Below, piece by piece: positions 29,620 to 39,424 of a stretch of DNA of 64,000 bases. The notes under the pieces are model-generated. The model had not been told where the DNA came from. It saw only the letters and a program-made list of their open reading frames with translations, and did no database searches. How positions within the stretch are numbered: position 1 is the first letter of the stretch; each line of letters starts with the position of its first letter. Made by a program: the position numbers and the translations under genes. Source of the DNA: Maribacter sp. ACAM166 (GTDB lineage Bacteria; Bacteroidota; Bacteroidia; Flavobacteriales; Flavobacteriaceae); the NCBI RefSeq assembly GCF_005771495.1, contig NZ_VAUW01000020.1, positions 1-64,000 of the forward strand, read 5' to 3'.

Positions 29620-29653
29620 AAAATCGCTATCTCAAAAGGATAGCGATTTTTTT
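29620..29653. terminator. Terminator between secDF and the ABC ATPase gene
   Basis: AAAATCGCTATC / GATAGCGATTTT with a CAAAA-type loop, then T7. The stop codon of the minus-strand ABC gene overlaps its right edge. Confidence 0.9.
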
Positions 29654-30884
29654 ATGCCGTAGTGCTAACGCCAATTGAGCCTGTAGCTGATTTAAGTAAT
29701 GTGTATATGCTCTTTGGTTCTAAGTAGGGTTCTTTTCTGTGGGATACAAAAATTATCGCTGTATCCGTTTCTTTTGCAATTTTATTAACCAATGCTACCA
29801 GCAATGCAGCAGATGCATCATCCATACCTGTAGTGGGTTCATCTAGAATAAGTACTGGAGGATGCTTTACCATCGCTCTTGCAGTCATTATCAATCGTTG
29901 CTTACCTGTGGATAATTGGTTGAAATAGGTGTCTTTTAATTCGTAGAGATCCAACAGTAGTAGCCATTGTTTTATTAACCGCTTTTGCATCTCTGTCGGC
30001 ATGGTATAAAGACCAACGGAATCTGTTAGGCCTGAGATTAACATGTGTTCTACCGAATGTCTGCCCTTAAACCTATTGGTCATTGCAGGGGAATAGTAGC
30101 CTACCTTCTTTTTAATATCCCACACACTTTCTCCACTACCTTTTTTTGAGCCGAACAGGTAAATTTCTTGTCCAAATGCTTTGGGGTTGTCCCCTATTAT
30201 CATTGAGAGTATTGAAGTCTTTCCAGTTCCATTCGCTCCAGTAAGTTGCCAGAAATCACCTTTATTTACTTTCCAATTGATATCTCTAAGTATTGTTTTA
30301 TTTCCATGAGAAATAGAAACATTTTTGAATTGAATTAAAGGATTATTACAATAACCTATAGTTGCTAAAGGTGTAGGTATGCTGTCGGTATTAAATGGGT
30401 CAGTTGTTTTGGCTTCAAGAGTTTTTAGATTAGATATTTCTGTAAACGTACTATGGTCCAGTTTTCCGAATTTATTGATAAAAAGTAAAGTGTCAGCCTT
30501 ACGGCTCGCCAGTTGTATAAAAGTTATGGATGTCGAATGTTCTTGTAGTATAGTTTTTAGCTCTTCTTGAAAGTGGGTATCTAAGTTGTCAAAGGGATTG
30601 TCTAAGATGATATAATCAGGACGTTGTTGAAGCAAGTAATATAACAACGCTTTTTTTTGTTCACCACTTGACATGGTTTCTAAGGCTTGTTCTTTTGAGC
30701 TAATAATCTTATGGTCGTGTTTGTCTTCTTCTTCGATGAGTTTCTCTAATGTAATTTGAGAGTACAAACTTCCAGTTTTATCTTTGTATTCTTGGAGCTC
30801 AGTAGGTACTTTGCCTTTTGAAAAAAGCTCAATAAATTCCTTTTTCTTGGAATTGTTATCTATATAAATTACCCAATGGTTCAT
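29652..30884 (-). CDS. Tandem ABC ATPase (ModF/PhrA-like) with degenerate first domain
   Basis: A protein of 410 residues with two ABC ATPase domains and no membrane segment. The second domain (~185-400) is complete: Walker A GANGTGKTS, signature LSTGKQR, Walker B VLILDEPTTGMD and switch histidine VSHRKE. The first has a signature MSSGEQK and Walker B YIILDNPFDNLD, but no Walker A P-loop is visible, because it begins abruptly at MNHWVIYID. It resembles ModF-like proteins of unclear role. Its start directly abuts the GNAT stop. Confidence 0.75.
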   Translation of the reverse strand: MNHWVIYIDNNSKKKEFIELFSKGKVPTELQEYKDKTGSLYSQITLEKLIEEEDKHDHKIISSKEQALETMSSGEQKKALLYYLLQQRPDYIILDNPFDNLDTHFQEELKTILQEHSTSITFIQLASRKADTLLFINKFGKLDHSTFTEISNLKTLEAKTTDPFNTDSIPTPLATIGYCNNPLIQFKNVSISHGNKTILRDINWKVNKGDFWQLTGANGTGKTSILSMIIGDNPKAFGQEIYLFGSKKGSGESVWDIKKKVGYYSPAMTNRFKGRHSVEHMLISGLTDSVGLYTMPTEMQKRLIKQWLLLLDLYELKDTYFNQLSTGKQRLIMTARAMVKHPPVLILDEPTTGMDDASAALLVALVNKIAKETDTAIIFVSHRKEPYLEPKSIYTLLKSATGSIGVSTTA

Positions 30885-31406
30885 TTACCTATTAATTCTA
30901 AATATATAAACAGGATTGTCTCTATATGTGTTCTCATAATCTATGCACATTCCATTTTTTAATGCTGTTTTTTGTGATGGAATGTTATCAACTTGTATAA
31001 TTGAAATTAAGCTTTCTGCCCATTGCTTCTGAAACGCAACGTACTTGCATTTCTCCGTGGCTTCAAAGGCAAAACCTTGACGCCAATACTCAGGTAGAAT
31101 AGAATACCCGATTTCTAATTCTTCATTACCATTTACATTTTGAACTAGAATTCCGGCAAGCCCTATAAGTTTATGTGTCTTCTTTGAAATTAAGGCATTC
31201 ATGCCGCCAGACCCTTCACAATAGCGCTCAAATAATCTAGAAAACTGTTCTTCACAGGCGGCTACTGGTTCATTGGGTAGCCCAGACCAATATTGGTTGC
31301 TAAGTGGTTCTTCATGAAAAGGTAGCCAATCTTGAAAATCGGTTGCGATTACTTCTCTAAAAAGTAACCGCTCAGATTCTTCGTTGAATAATGAATAGTC
31401 TGGCAT
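30885..31406 (-). CDS. GNAT N-acetyltransferase (RimJ/RimL type)
   Basis: A protein of 173 residues of the Acetyltransf_3 family. Near the N-terminus are TERLLFRE-like residues (SERLLFREVIATDF). Acetyl-CoA-binding strand and loop are in LEIGYSILPEYWRQGFAFEATEKC, where Q/R-x-x-G-x-A takes the usual form, and IQVDNIPSQKTALKNGM is the typical C-terminal N-x-x-S segment. The substrate is unknown; it may be a protein N-terminus or small amine. It is the fourth gene of the yidD-lgt-DUF192 block. Confidence 0.85.
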   Translation of the reverse strand: MPDYSLFNEESERLLFREVIATDFQDWLPFHEEPLSNQYWSGLPNEPVAACEEQFSRLFERYCEGSGGMNALISKKTHKLIGLAGILVQNVNGNEELEIGYSILPEYWRQGFAFEATEKCKYVAFQKQWAESLISIIQVDNIPSQKTALKNGMCIDYENTYRDNPVYIFRINR

Positions 31407-31441
31407 ATTGTTCCTTAATGACTACCTAATAAAATGGTATT

Positions 31442-31936
31442 TTAATTTTTGGTAAAACTTATGCTGTCTCCAACTTTTATTCCCAATTCTTCCGTTAATC
31501 CTCCATTAATTTCCAGTACGTATTTAACGGCTACTAGAGAGGATAATCCGCCTTCATTTAAGGGTTGTGCATTTTCTTGCGTGCTGGCAATTTTCAAATC
31601 CTTATCGATATAAAGAATGTCCAATGAAAATTCAGTATTCTTCATATAAAACGAATGCACAGCTTCCTCTGGAAAAATAAAGAGCATGGCCTGATTTTTC
31701 GCCATACCCTTTCGGTACATTAATCCTGTTTGCGTTTCATATTCTGTTTGTGCAAATTCTATGTTGAATTTAGTTCGTAAAGTATCGCTGGTCTTTTTAA
31801 AGATAGATAAATCACCCTCGTATGTAAAGTCTACCTGTTGCGTGGTGATGGTCTTTTTAGCGTCTTCCTGACAAGAGGTTAATAACACTGTCAAGACCAC
31901 TATTAATACCCAATATTTGCTTCGAAAATTGAACAT
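31442..31936 (-). CDS. DUF192 lipoprotein
   Basis: A protein of 164 residues with a lipoprotein signal (VLTVLLTSC). The DUF192 core follows: FNIEFAQTEYETQTGLMYRKGM, MLFIFPEEAVHSFYMKNTEFSLDILYID, and YVLEINGGLTEELGIKVGD. Its role is unknown. The start codon directly follows the lgt stop, so the two are translated together. Confidence 0.88.
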   Translation of the reverse strand: MFNFRSKYWVLIVVLTVLLTSCQEDAKKTITTQQVDFTYEGDLSIFKKTSDTLRTKFNIEFAQTEYETQTGLMYRKGMAKNQAMLFIFPEEAVHSFYMKNTEFSLDILYIDKDLKIASTQENAQPLNEGGLSSLVAVKYVLEINGGLTEELGIKVGDSISFTKN

Positions 31937-32899
31937 TTAGGCGGTCTTACTTTTTCTAAACATGAAAAATAGGCCAATAAGAATAAAAGGAATACTCAAC
32001 CATTGACCAGTTGATAAAACACCTAACGATTCTTCAAATCCTCCTTGGCTTTTCTTGACAAACTCAACAAAGAATCTAACTGTCCAAAGCAGTACAAAAA
32101 ACAGTCCGAACAAGTAACCCGCCTTATTCTTTTTATCAGTTTTCCAATACAGAAAGTAAAGAAGTATAAATATAAAAATGTAACCTATACCTTCGTACAA
32201 TTGGGCCGGATGACGGTAAGGGATTTCTGCTAAATATTGGGAAAATTGTGGATTGTTCTCAAGGGCATCATAAGCAGCATTCAATGTTTTTTCTTGGGTG
32301 ATACCCAGGGCTTTTGACGGGTGAAGGTCATCTGAGTCACGTATAAATTTGGTAGCGAAAATGAAATTTTCGTTTACTACTTTGCCATTGATTTCAGAGT
32401 TGAAAAAGTTGCCTAAACGGACACAAAAGGCACCAATTGAAATCGGTAGTACAATTCTGTCAAATATCCAGAGCATATTAAACTCGGGAAACTTTCTAGT
32501 ATACAGCCATGTGCCTACAATAATACCAAGAGTTGCACCATGACTAGCTAAACCGGCGAATCCTGTAAATACATAACCGTTAATTAATCCAAATAAAAGG
32601 CTCCCCGAATCACTCTCACGAATAGGTAAAAGAATTTCTACCAAGTGAGTGGAATAATACGCCCAATCATAGAAAATTACATGACCTAATCGTGCGCCCA
32701 ACATTGTTCCTAAAACGGTATAGATAAAGAGGGAATCTAACTGTTCTATTGATTTTTTTTCATTTACGAAAATCTTTTTCATGATGAACCAACCTAAAGC
32801 GAAAGAGGTGATCCAAAGTAAATTGTAATACTTAATTTGTATAAATCCTATATTGAATAGGGTTTCATTGGGATTCCAGATTATTCCTAAGAAATGCAT
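31937..32899 (-). CDS. lgt: Prolipoprotein diacylglyceryl transferase
   Basis: An inner-membrane enzyme of 320 residues that moves a diacylglyceryl group from phosphatidylglycerol to the lipobox cysteine, the first step of lipoprotein maturation. Seven or so hydrophobic segments are visible, with the family signature CVRLGNFFNSEINGK and further motifs TMLGARLGHVIFYDW, ASHGATLG and RHPAQLYEGIGY. The C-terminal RFFVEFVKKSQGGFE is also conserved. It stands between yidD and DUF192 on the minus strand. Confidence 0.95.
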   Translation of the reverse strand: MHFLGIIWNPNETLFNIGFIQIKYYNLLWITSFALGWFIMKKIFVNEKKSIEQLDSLFIYTVLGTMLGARLGHVIFYDWAYYSTHLVEILLPIRESDSGSLLFGLINGYVFTGFAGLASHGATLGIIVGTWLYTRKFPEFNMLWIFDRIVLPISIGAFCVRLGNFFNSEINGKVVNENFIFATKFIRDSDDLHPSKALGITQEKTLNAAYDALENNPQFSQYLAEIPYRHPAQLYEGIGYIFIFILLYFLYWKTDKKNKAGYLFGLFFVLLWTVRFFVEFVKKSQGGFEESLGVLSTGQWLSIPFILIGLFFMFRKSKTA

Positions 32900-33020
32900 G
32901 TGTCGTATTTTGAATGGCTAAGATAATAAATAGCCAACAGACCAATTCGGTTTTAGAAAATAGAGTTTGGCTAAAGAGTAATACGTGAAAGAAGTTTTCA
33001 ATTTATTAGAATTAACCAAT

Positions 33021-33254
33021 TCAAGGAACCGGGTCATATCCCTTCCCGCCCCAAGGATTGCAGCTGAAAATACGTTTTGTTGCCAACCATCCTCCTTTGA
33101 ACAAACCATGTTTTTTCAATGCCTCTACCGAATATTGGGAGCAGGTAGGGGAGTATCTGCATGTGGCAGGGGTATACGGTGATATGGCCAATTGATAAAA
33201 ACGGACCAATAGTATAAATGGGGCAATCAGAATTTTTTTAATCGAGATGTTCAA
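33021..33254 (-). CDS. yidD: Membrane protein insertion efficiency factor YidD
   Basis: A protein of 77 residues with the invariant [19 protein letters not shown] core and [17 protein letters not shown] end of the YidD family. It has an amphipathic/hydrophobic N-terminus and helps membrane-protein insertion at the inner membrane. It lies first in the minus-strand block, 121 bases upstream of lgt. It ends at proline-valine-proline, as is common in the family. Confidence 0.95.
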   Translation of the reverse strand: MNISIKKILIAPFILLVRFYQLAISPYTPATCRYSPTCSQYSVEALKKHGLFKGGWLATKRIFSCNPWGGKGYDPVP

Positions 33255-33426
33255 AATAAAAAATTAATATTGCAAAGCTAGTATAAAAGTGTGAATTCTT
33301 AAAAACGAATAAGTCCTGATGTTTTGTATCTTGATTTGTCTAAGAAACTTGTATTAATCACGTACGATTTTTGTTTTCTAAGAATCATTCTTCAAAATAT
33401 ATGTTTGTAGATAACATGTTGATGGG

Positions 33427-33680
33427 TTGAGTAAAATACCCTGTATGTGTCCGGGGTATTTTTACAGAATGTTTAAATCAGAATTAGGTATTTCGCCAGT
33501 TGAATTTATTAATAACGAAAGAATCAAATTGGCAGTTGGCTTGTTCAGGACCCAAAACGGAATATCAAAGATGAATATCTTGATTGTGGCTTTGAACGTA
33601 GGTCCTACCTTAATAGTGTGTTGAAAAACCGTCAAAATTTAGACCCTGTAGCATACCAGACTAAACTTCAGAAATTTTAA
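33427..33680 (+). pseudogene. Remnant of an AraC-family transcription regulator
   Basis: Plus-strand translation gives PGYFYRMFKSELGISPVEF then INNERIKLA, the classic middle of the AraC helix-turn-helix domain. A single frame change near 33565-33580 then leads to DCGFERRSYLNSVLKN and DPVAYQTKLQKF with a stop at 33680, the normal end of the domain. The sensor half and first helix are missing. The break coincides with an inverted repeat, 33431-33441 with 33454-33465 (GTAAAATACCC / GGGTATTTTTAC). The rest of the gap (33255-33426) holds nothing I recognise. Confidence 0.8.
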
Positions 33681-33695
33681 TTTTTATCTATAAAA

Positions 33696-35174
33696 TTATA
33701 GGCTATACGTAGTACCTTCTTTGCCATCTTTAAGTTGAATACCTAAATCAGCCAATTGGTCACGAATTTTATCGGAAGTAGCAAAATCTTTATTCTCCCG
33801 TGCTTCTTTTCGTAGTTGTATTAAAAGCTCTACCACACCACCTAACTTTTCAGAATCTGCATCAGAACTACTCTTATTTTCAAGTCCTAAAACATCAAAC
33901 GCAAAGCTATGCAGGGTGTTTCCCAATTCCGTTTTATCTTCTGCAGTAATCGTTTCGGTACCTTCTTTTATTAAATTGATATGCTTCACCGCATCGAATA
34001 AGTTGGCAATAAGAATCGGTGTGTTAAAATCATCGTTCATAGCATTATAGCAAGAAGATTTCCAAGCAGTGACATCAAAATTTGTGGTTTTGCCGGTAGC
34101 TAATGATTTTAATGAATTTATGGCTTCCATTAATTTATTAAAGCCTTTCTCCGAAGCCAAAAAGGCTTCATTGCTGATATCTAAAATACTGGTATAGTGC
34201 GCTTGCATCATGAAAAAACGAACCATTGATGGGGAAAATGGTTTGCTTAGAATTTCATTTTCACCAGAAAATATTTCTCCAGGAAGAATACTATTACCTG
34301 TTGATTTAGCCATTTTCCTACCATTGAGCGTCAACATATTAGTATGTAGCCAATAATTTACAGGAGATTTTCCATTACTAGCTTCGGCCTGTGCAATTTC
34401 ACATTCATGATGTGGGAATTTTAAGTCCATACCACCGCCATGAATATCAAAGGTTTCACCCAAATACTTGGTACTCATTGCCGTACACTCTAAATGCCAA
34501 CCTGGGAAACCATCTCCCCACGGTGAAGGCCATCTCATAATGTGCTGCGGTTCGGCTTTTTTCCAGAGTGCAAAATCTTGCGGATTATGCTTGTCATCTT
34601 GTGCGGAAAGATTGCGGGTATTGGCAATCATATCTTCTAGCTTACGCCCGCTAAGTTTACCATATTCATGCTCCTTATTGAACTTTGCTACATCAAAATA
34701 CACAGAGCCATTGGTCTCATACGCAAATCCCTTTTCAAGAATATCCTTAATGATTTCAATTTGTTCGATAATATGACCTGTCGCTGTTGGCTCTATACTT
34801 GGAGGTAAAAAATTAAATTTCTCTAAAATATTATGAAAATCGACGGTGTATCGCTGTACAACTTCCATCGGTTCCAATTTTTCCAGTCTAGCCTTTTTAC
34901 CGATTTTATCCTCACCATCTTCTGCATCGTCAACCAAATGACCAGCATCTGTAATATTCCGTACATAACGTACTTTATAACCGAGATGTCTAAAATACCT
35001 AAAAATCATATCAAATGACATGAAAGTTCTACAGTTACCTAAATGTACATTGCTATATACAGTTGGTCCGCAAACGTACATACCAATATGGCCCGTATTT
35101 ATAGGCTTGAAAATTTCTTTTTTCCCAGTTAAGGAGTTATATACTTTGATTTCTTGACTTTCGAACAATTGCAT
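33696..35174 (-). CDS. cysS: Cysteinyl-tRNA synthetase
   Basis: A class I aminoacyl-tRNA synthetase of 492 residues that charges tRNA-Cys. Zinc-site cysteine and HIGH-type motif are in [30 protein letters not shown] and [13 protein letters not shown] supply the other zinc ligands, and KMAKSTGN (~284) is the KMSKS loop. The C-terminal anticodon part has [20 protein letters not shown]. It starts 14 bases after the folE stop, so the two are probably co-transcribed. Confidence 0.96.
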   Translation of the reverse strand: MQLFESQEIKVYNSLTGKKEIFKPINTGHIGMYVCGPTVYSNVHLGNCRTFMSFDMIFRYFRHLGYKVRYVRNITDAGHLVDDAEDGEDKIGKKARLEKLEPMEVVQRYTVDFHNILEKFNFLPPSIEPTATGHIIEQIEIIKDILEKGFAYETNGSVYFDVAKFNKEHEYGKLSGRKLEDMIANTRNLSAQDDKHNPQDFALWKKAEPQHIMRWPSPWGDGFPGWHLECTAMSTKYLGETFDIHGGGMDLKFPHHECEIAQAEASNGKSPVNYWLHTNMLTLNGRKMAKSTGNSILPGEIFSGENEILSKPFSPSMVRFFMMQAHYTSILDISNEAFLASEKGFNKLMEAINSLKSLATGKTTNFDVTAWKSSCYNAMNDDFNTPILIANLFDAVKHINLIKEGTETITAEDKTELGNTLHSFAFDVLGLENKSSSDADSEKLGGVVELLIQLRKEARENKDFATSDKIRDQLADLGIQLKDGKEGTTYSL

Positions 35175-35188
35175 GAAGCTGTATGCGA

Positions 35189-35869
35189 TTAAAAATGGCT
35201 ATCTAAGTTTAGGTAATTTAAAAACTCACGTCGTACTAAATCTTCTTTGAATTTGCCGCCATATTCAGCGGTTACGGTACTACTATCGATATCTCGTATA
35301 CCTCTTGAATTTACACAAAGGTGTTTAGCGTCTATAATACAAGCAACATCTTCCGTCCCTAAAACCTCTTGTAATTCTCTTACGATTTGAATATTTAAAC
35401 GTTCCTGTACTTGCGGTCGCTTTGCATAATAATCAACTACACGGTTCATTTTAGATAGACCAACAACCGTTCCGTTAGAAATATAGGCAACGTGTGCACG
35501 ACCTACAATCGGTAAAAAGTGATGCTCACAGGTTGAATATAGGGTGATGTTTTTTTCAACCAACATTTCCCCATACTTATACTTATTATCGAATGTAGAA
35601 GATTTTGGTTTTCGGTTCGGGTGTAAACCACCAAATACCTCATTTACATACATTTTGGCAACCCGGTTTGGGGTACCTTTTAAACTATCATCGTTTAAAT
35701 CTAGCCCCAAGGTTAACATAATGTCACGAACGTTTTCACGTATGCGTTCTATTTTAGTAGCATCATCCAAAACAAAGGCGTCTTTGCGTAAGGGTGTATC
35801 TTCAGATGTAGAAATATGATCGTTTCCTAACTCCTCAAATTGATTTTCCAATGTATCCTCAATTTTCAT
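35189..35869 (-). CDS. folE: GTP cyclohydrolase I
   Basis: An enzyme of 226 residues making 7,8-dihydroneopterin triphosphate from GTP at the start of folate synthesis. Zinc-site cysteine and histidine are in [15 protein letters not shown], the second cysteine in [34 protein letters not shown] is the usual active-site helix. A CAAAGATA (TATCTTTG on the minus strand) at 35892-35899 could be its -7 box; the -33 TTG is not evident. cysS follows downstream. Confidence 0.95.
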   Translation of the reverse strand: MKIEDTLENQFEELGNDHISTSEDTPLRKDAFVLDDATKIERIRENVRDIMLTLGLDLNDDSLKGTPNRVAKMYVNEVFGGLHPNRKPKSSTFDNKYKYGEMLVEKNITLYSTCEHHFLPIVGRAHVAYISNGTVVGLSKMNRVVDYYAKRPQVQERLNIQIVRELQEVLGTEDVACIIDAKHLCVNSRGIRDIDSSTVTAEYGGKFKEDLVRREFLNYLNLDSHF

Positions 35870-36001
35870 TTTAACTAACTTTTACAAGCTGCAAAGATAT
35901 ACATTATGTGCCACTTTATATCTAAATGGGGGGATTACACAACATAAATTAGACATAGCGCAAAGGTCTGGTTAATTTTAAATTCCAATTATTTAGACTC
36001 T

Positions 36002-37801
36002 ATGACCAAGTATAGTATAGCCATTCTACTAATGAACATTTTTGGTTGCCTAACTTGTTTTTCACAAGTAGCACCAGATTGTATCAATGCTACTCCTATT
36101 TGTAAAAACACCCCTGTAAATGCAGGTACAAATGGTTATGGGGTGGATGATTTTAATGGTGCTTCCGTCTCAGGCTGTATTGAAGCTTCGGTAACTATCG
36201 AAACTAATTCTGCTTGGTACCGCTTTAGAGTAGGTAAAAGTGGTCAATTAGGGTTCAATATTGGTTATGATTCAAATGAAGATTGGGATTTTGCTTTGTA
36301 TAAAACCAATGATTGTGATGATTTAGGAGAACCTGTACGATGTGATTTTTTTGATAATTCTGATGGTAGTAGTTATATAGGTATTGGTGAAGACCCTACT
36401 GGAGCTGATAATATTCAATATAAAGATTGGTTAGAAGTAACAGCAAATGAGGATTATTATTTGTTGATTAATAATTATAGCAACAATAATTCAGGGTTCT
36501 CAATTCAATTCTCAGGAAACATTTTTATAGAATTTCCGAATACAGCATTGGATTGTGATATTATAGATAATTTACTAGGCCCTCCAATTAGTGCCTGTGA
36601 TACTGAAACCGTGATTTTGGATGCTACAACTTTTGCGGCATTAAAATATGAATGGTATTTGGATATAGGTACAGGGTATCAGCGTATTCCTAACGAAAAT
36701 GAGCCACAATTATCTGTTGCGGTATCTGGAATGTATCGGGTTTTAGTGTTAAGGCCATCAGGAAATAATTTAATTAGTGAGACCCAAGTGGCGTATGTTC
36801 CTTCACCGGTTACTTATCCAGTTTCAGATGAAACGGTTTGTTTTGATGGTACCGCCATTAATTTAAGGCAAAAAGATGCAGAAGCATTAGAAAATCAAAG
36901 TCCGTTTGAATTTAGTGTAACGTATCATGCCTCTCTAGAAGAAGCTATAAATTCAAGGAACGCATTGCCAAAAGAATATATTCCAACAATGCCTTCAGAG
37001 ACAATCTATGTACGTACAACTTCCATCGAAAATGGAACCTGTTTTGATGCATCAGAATCTTTTGAGATTAATAGTGTTGAGCTACCAACGTTAGATTTTG
37101 ATACCAATATCTTTATGTGTGGAGAATCGCCAGTAGTAACTATTGGGGAAGAATTATCAGATTCGAATTTCACATATGAATGGAGTTCTGGTGAAACTAC
37201 TTCTAGTATTACTGTTGCCAAGGAGGGAGTTTATACCTTATCTGTGAGCAATAAACAAGGGGCCTTAAAATGCATTACAATTCGTTCTGTTGCTGTAATT
37301 TTTTCTACACCACCTGTTATTACAGATATACGTATTGCTTATGAGGACGATTTATCGAATGTTGTCAAAGTTTTTTTGGAAGAGCAAGGGAATTTCGAAT
37401 ATCAATTAGACGACGAAATCCCTCAAAACAGTTCAATTTTTAATGATCTATTTCCGGGTGAACATACAATAACTGTAAATGATTTAGATGGTTGTGCTGC
37501 TGATTTTGTGGAAATAGTAGTTATCGGTTTTCCGAAATTTTTCACGCCGAATGCAGATGGTGTAAATGATAAGTGGCAGGTAAGCGGACTCTTAGTTTTG
37601 GATAATCCGATTGTTAGAATCTATGACCGTTATGGTAAATTTCTTCATCAATTGAATAAAAGTTCCACTGGTTGGGACGGTTCATTTAAAGGAACTTTGT
37701 TGCCAGAATCAGATTATTGGTTTAAACTATCCTATACGAACTCGCAAGGGCAAAGTATGAACGCAGCGTATGTTAATAATCACTTTACATTAAAACGTTA
37801 G
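36002..37801 (+). CDS. T9SS type B sorting-domain secreted protein
   Basis: A protein of 599 residues exported by Sec (signal ends near CFSQ) and then by the type IX secretion system. The N-terminal ~190 residues begin with a Cys-rich APDCINATPICKN motif and a beta-domain (SAWYRFRVGKSGQLGFNI, DWDFALYKTNDC). Ig-like or PKD-like beta segments follow. The last ~90 residues are the type B (gliding motility-associated, CHU_C) sorting domain: FPKFFTPNADGVNDKW, VRIYDRYGKFLH, GWDGSFKG, LPESDYWFKLSY. It is probably a surface or released adhesin-like protein. The next gene is its paralogue. Confidence 0.9.
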   Translation: MTKYSIAILLMNIFGCLTCFSQVAPDCINATPICKNTPVNAGTNGYGVDDFNGASVSGCIEASVTIETNSAWYRFRVGKSGQLGFNIGYDSNEDWDFALYKTNDCDDLGEPVRCDFFDNSDGSSYIGIGEDPTGADNIQYKDWLEVTANEDYYLLINNYSNNNSGFSIQFSGNIFIEFPNTALDCDIIDNLLGPPISACDTETVILDATTFAALKYEWYLDIGTGYQRIPNENEPQLSVAVSGMYRVLVLRPSGNNLISETQVAYVPSPVTYPVSDETVCFDGTAINLRQKDAEALENQSPFEFSVTYHASLEEAINSRNALPKEYIPTMPSETIYVRTTSIENGTCFDASESFEINSVELPTLDFDTNIFMCGESPVVTIGEELSDSNFTYEWSSGETTSSITVAKEGVYTLSVSNKQGALKCITIRSVAVIFSTPPVITDIRIAYEDDLSNVVKVFLEEQGNFEYQLDDEIPQNSSIFNDLFPGEHTITVNDLDGCAADFVEIVVIGFPKFFTPNADGVNDKWQVSGLLVLDNPIVRIYDRYGKFLHQLNKSSTGWDGSFKGTLLPESDYWFKLSYTNSQGQSMNAAYVNNHFTLKR

Positions 37802-37924
37802 GCTTTAAAATAGGTCTATAAAGTGTATTTTATCGATTAAAAGCCATAATAGTCGCTATAAGATACTAAAATTTGGCATGTGTAGTTATTATATACATTA
37901 CGTAAACTAATAGCCACACTTTCT

Positions 37925-39367
37925 ATGAGAACACTTATTTGTTCTATATGTTGTTTGATTCTTTTCTATTCAAATTTAAGTGCTCAGAATTCTGCGGATT
38001 GTAGGACTGCTATACCTGTATGCGCCGACCAACCTATTATGGGTATTGCTGGCGGTAGCGGTGATGTTGATGATTTTGACCCAGACGTAATACGACAAAC
38101 AGGATGTTTAGAAAAAGGTAGTCTAACCTCTGCCAATATTGAATTTAATACGTCTTGGTTTGTTTTTAGGGCTGGTACTGGTGGTCAAGTAGGTTTTGAT
38201 ATCGAAGCATTGCCGGCCAACGGAGGGACTGGAACACCTACTGCAGAATGGGATTTTGCTGTGTATGGTCCAGAAGTTGATTGTGCAGCTATTAGTAATG
38301 GTACGGCACAACCTATTCGTTGTAATTATGAAGTCAATACTACGTTATTTACCGGAATTGGTGTAAATCCTGAAAATGGACAAGAAGGAGCTGCTTCATT
38401 AACCGGAAGCCAAAACACCTACGATGAATATTTAGAGGTGCAGCCAGGTGAAATATACTATATTCTAATAAATAATTTTGCAGATAATTTCACGGGTGAT
38501 CCAGAACCTTTTATGTTGACATTTACGGGAAGTTCTGTAAGTGATGATCAAAATACTGCTTTGGATTGCACGTTGCGCGATGAATTTTTAGGTCTTGATA
38601 TTGTAGCTTGTGAAGGCGATGATGATATAACCATTAGCGCATTGAATTCTCCAGCAGGTTCTGATATTGCAAATGTAGAATGGACCGTTGATTATGAGGA
38701 TGATGGCTTGGTAGATGATACGCTTACCGGTTCTGGTGAATTTGGAGCCGAATTGGTGGTCGTAAGCCCTAATTCTGGACGCTATTTTGCGACAATTACC
38801 ACTAGAACCGGTATGCCGCCAACGGTTAGTGATGACAGCGGAGTTTTGATTACTTTTTATGGTACACCGATTCTAAATCGGGTAGAGCTTTTAGATTCAA
38901 ACCTTTCTATTGATCCAGATCAAAATAATGTTGAAATAATTATTGATGCAGACGGTGCTTATGAATACGCTATAAATAATGGCGAATTTCAAGATGATCC
39001 GATATTCATGAATGTTCCGCCTGGTATTAACACTGTAATTATAAACGACAAAAACGGATGTGGTATTACGGATCCTATTGAGTTCTTGGTGGTAGGGTAC
39101 CCTAAATTCTTCACGCCCAATGGTGATGGTATTAATGACGATTGGAATATAAAAGGGATTGATACCTTAACAAACCCAGCTGTATTTGTTTTTGATAGAT
39201 ATGGTAAATTATTAAAGCAGTTAGGGCCGACAGATGCTTGGGATGGTACTTTTAATGGGAGACAGATGCCATCATCAGATTACTGGTTTCGGTTTGAGTA
39301 TGCAGAGACCGATGAGGGATTGTTAGTGGCAAAAACAAGAAAAACACATTTTGCGCTAAAGAGATAA
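37925..39367 (+). CDS. T9SS type B sorting-domain secreted protein (paralogue)
   Basis: A protein of 480 residues and the same plan as its neighbour upstream: signal peptide (NLSAQ), Cys-containing N-terminal domain (SADCRTAIPVCADQP, NTSWFVFRAGTGGQVGFDI, EWDFAVYGPEVDC), a short beta middle, and the type B C-terminal domain (YPKFFTPNGDGINDDW, FVFDRYGKLLKQL, WDGTFNGRQMPSSDYWFRFEY). It lacks about 120 residues of the middle Ig-like region of the first copy, so the pair seems to come from tandem duplication and divergence. It sits 123 bases downstream of its paralogue. Confidence 0.9.
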   Translation: MRTLICSICCLILFYSNLSAQNSADCRTAIPVCADQPIMGIAGGSGDVDDFDPDVIRQTGCLEKGSLTSANIEFNTSWFVFRAGTGGQVGFDIEALPANGGTGTPTAEWDFAVYGPEVDCAAISNGTAQPIRCNYEVNTTLFTGIGVNPENGQEGAASLTGSQNTYDEYLEVQPGEIYYILINNFADNFTGDPEPFMLTFTGSSVSDDQNTALDCTLRDEFLGLDIVACEGDDDITISALNSPAGSDIANVEWTVDYEDDGLVDDTLTGSGEFGAELVVVSPNSGRYFATITTRTGMPPTVSDDSGVLITFYGTPILNRVELLDSNLSIDPDQNNVEIIIDADGAYEYAINNGEFQDDPIFMNVPPGINTVIINDKNGCGITDPIEFLVVGYPKFFTPNGDGINDDWNIKGIDTLTNPAVFVFDRYGKLLKQLGPTDAWDGTFNGRQMPSSDYWFRFEYAETDEGLLVAKTRKTHFALKR

Positions 39368-39400
39368 AAAAAACGGACGCAAATTTTGCGTCCGTTTTTT
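39366..39400. terminator. Bidirectional terminator after the T9SS pair
   Basis: AAAACGGACGCAAA / TTTGCGTCCGTTTT with long A and T tails, serving the T9SS gene and the convergent porin gene. Confidence 0.93.
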
Positions 39401-39424
39401 AGGTAGTTCTAAAACCACTAGTGC

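Noticed and set aside
33021-33680. Insertion sequence at the AraC relic
   Set aside because: No transposase fragment and no terminal repeats with target duplication could be seen.
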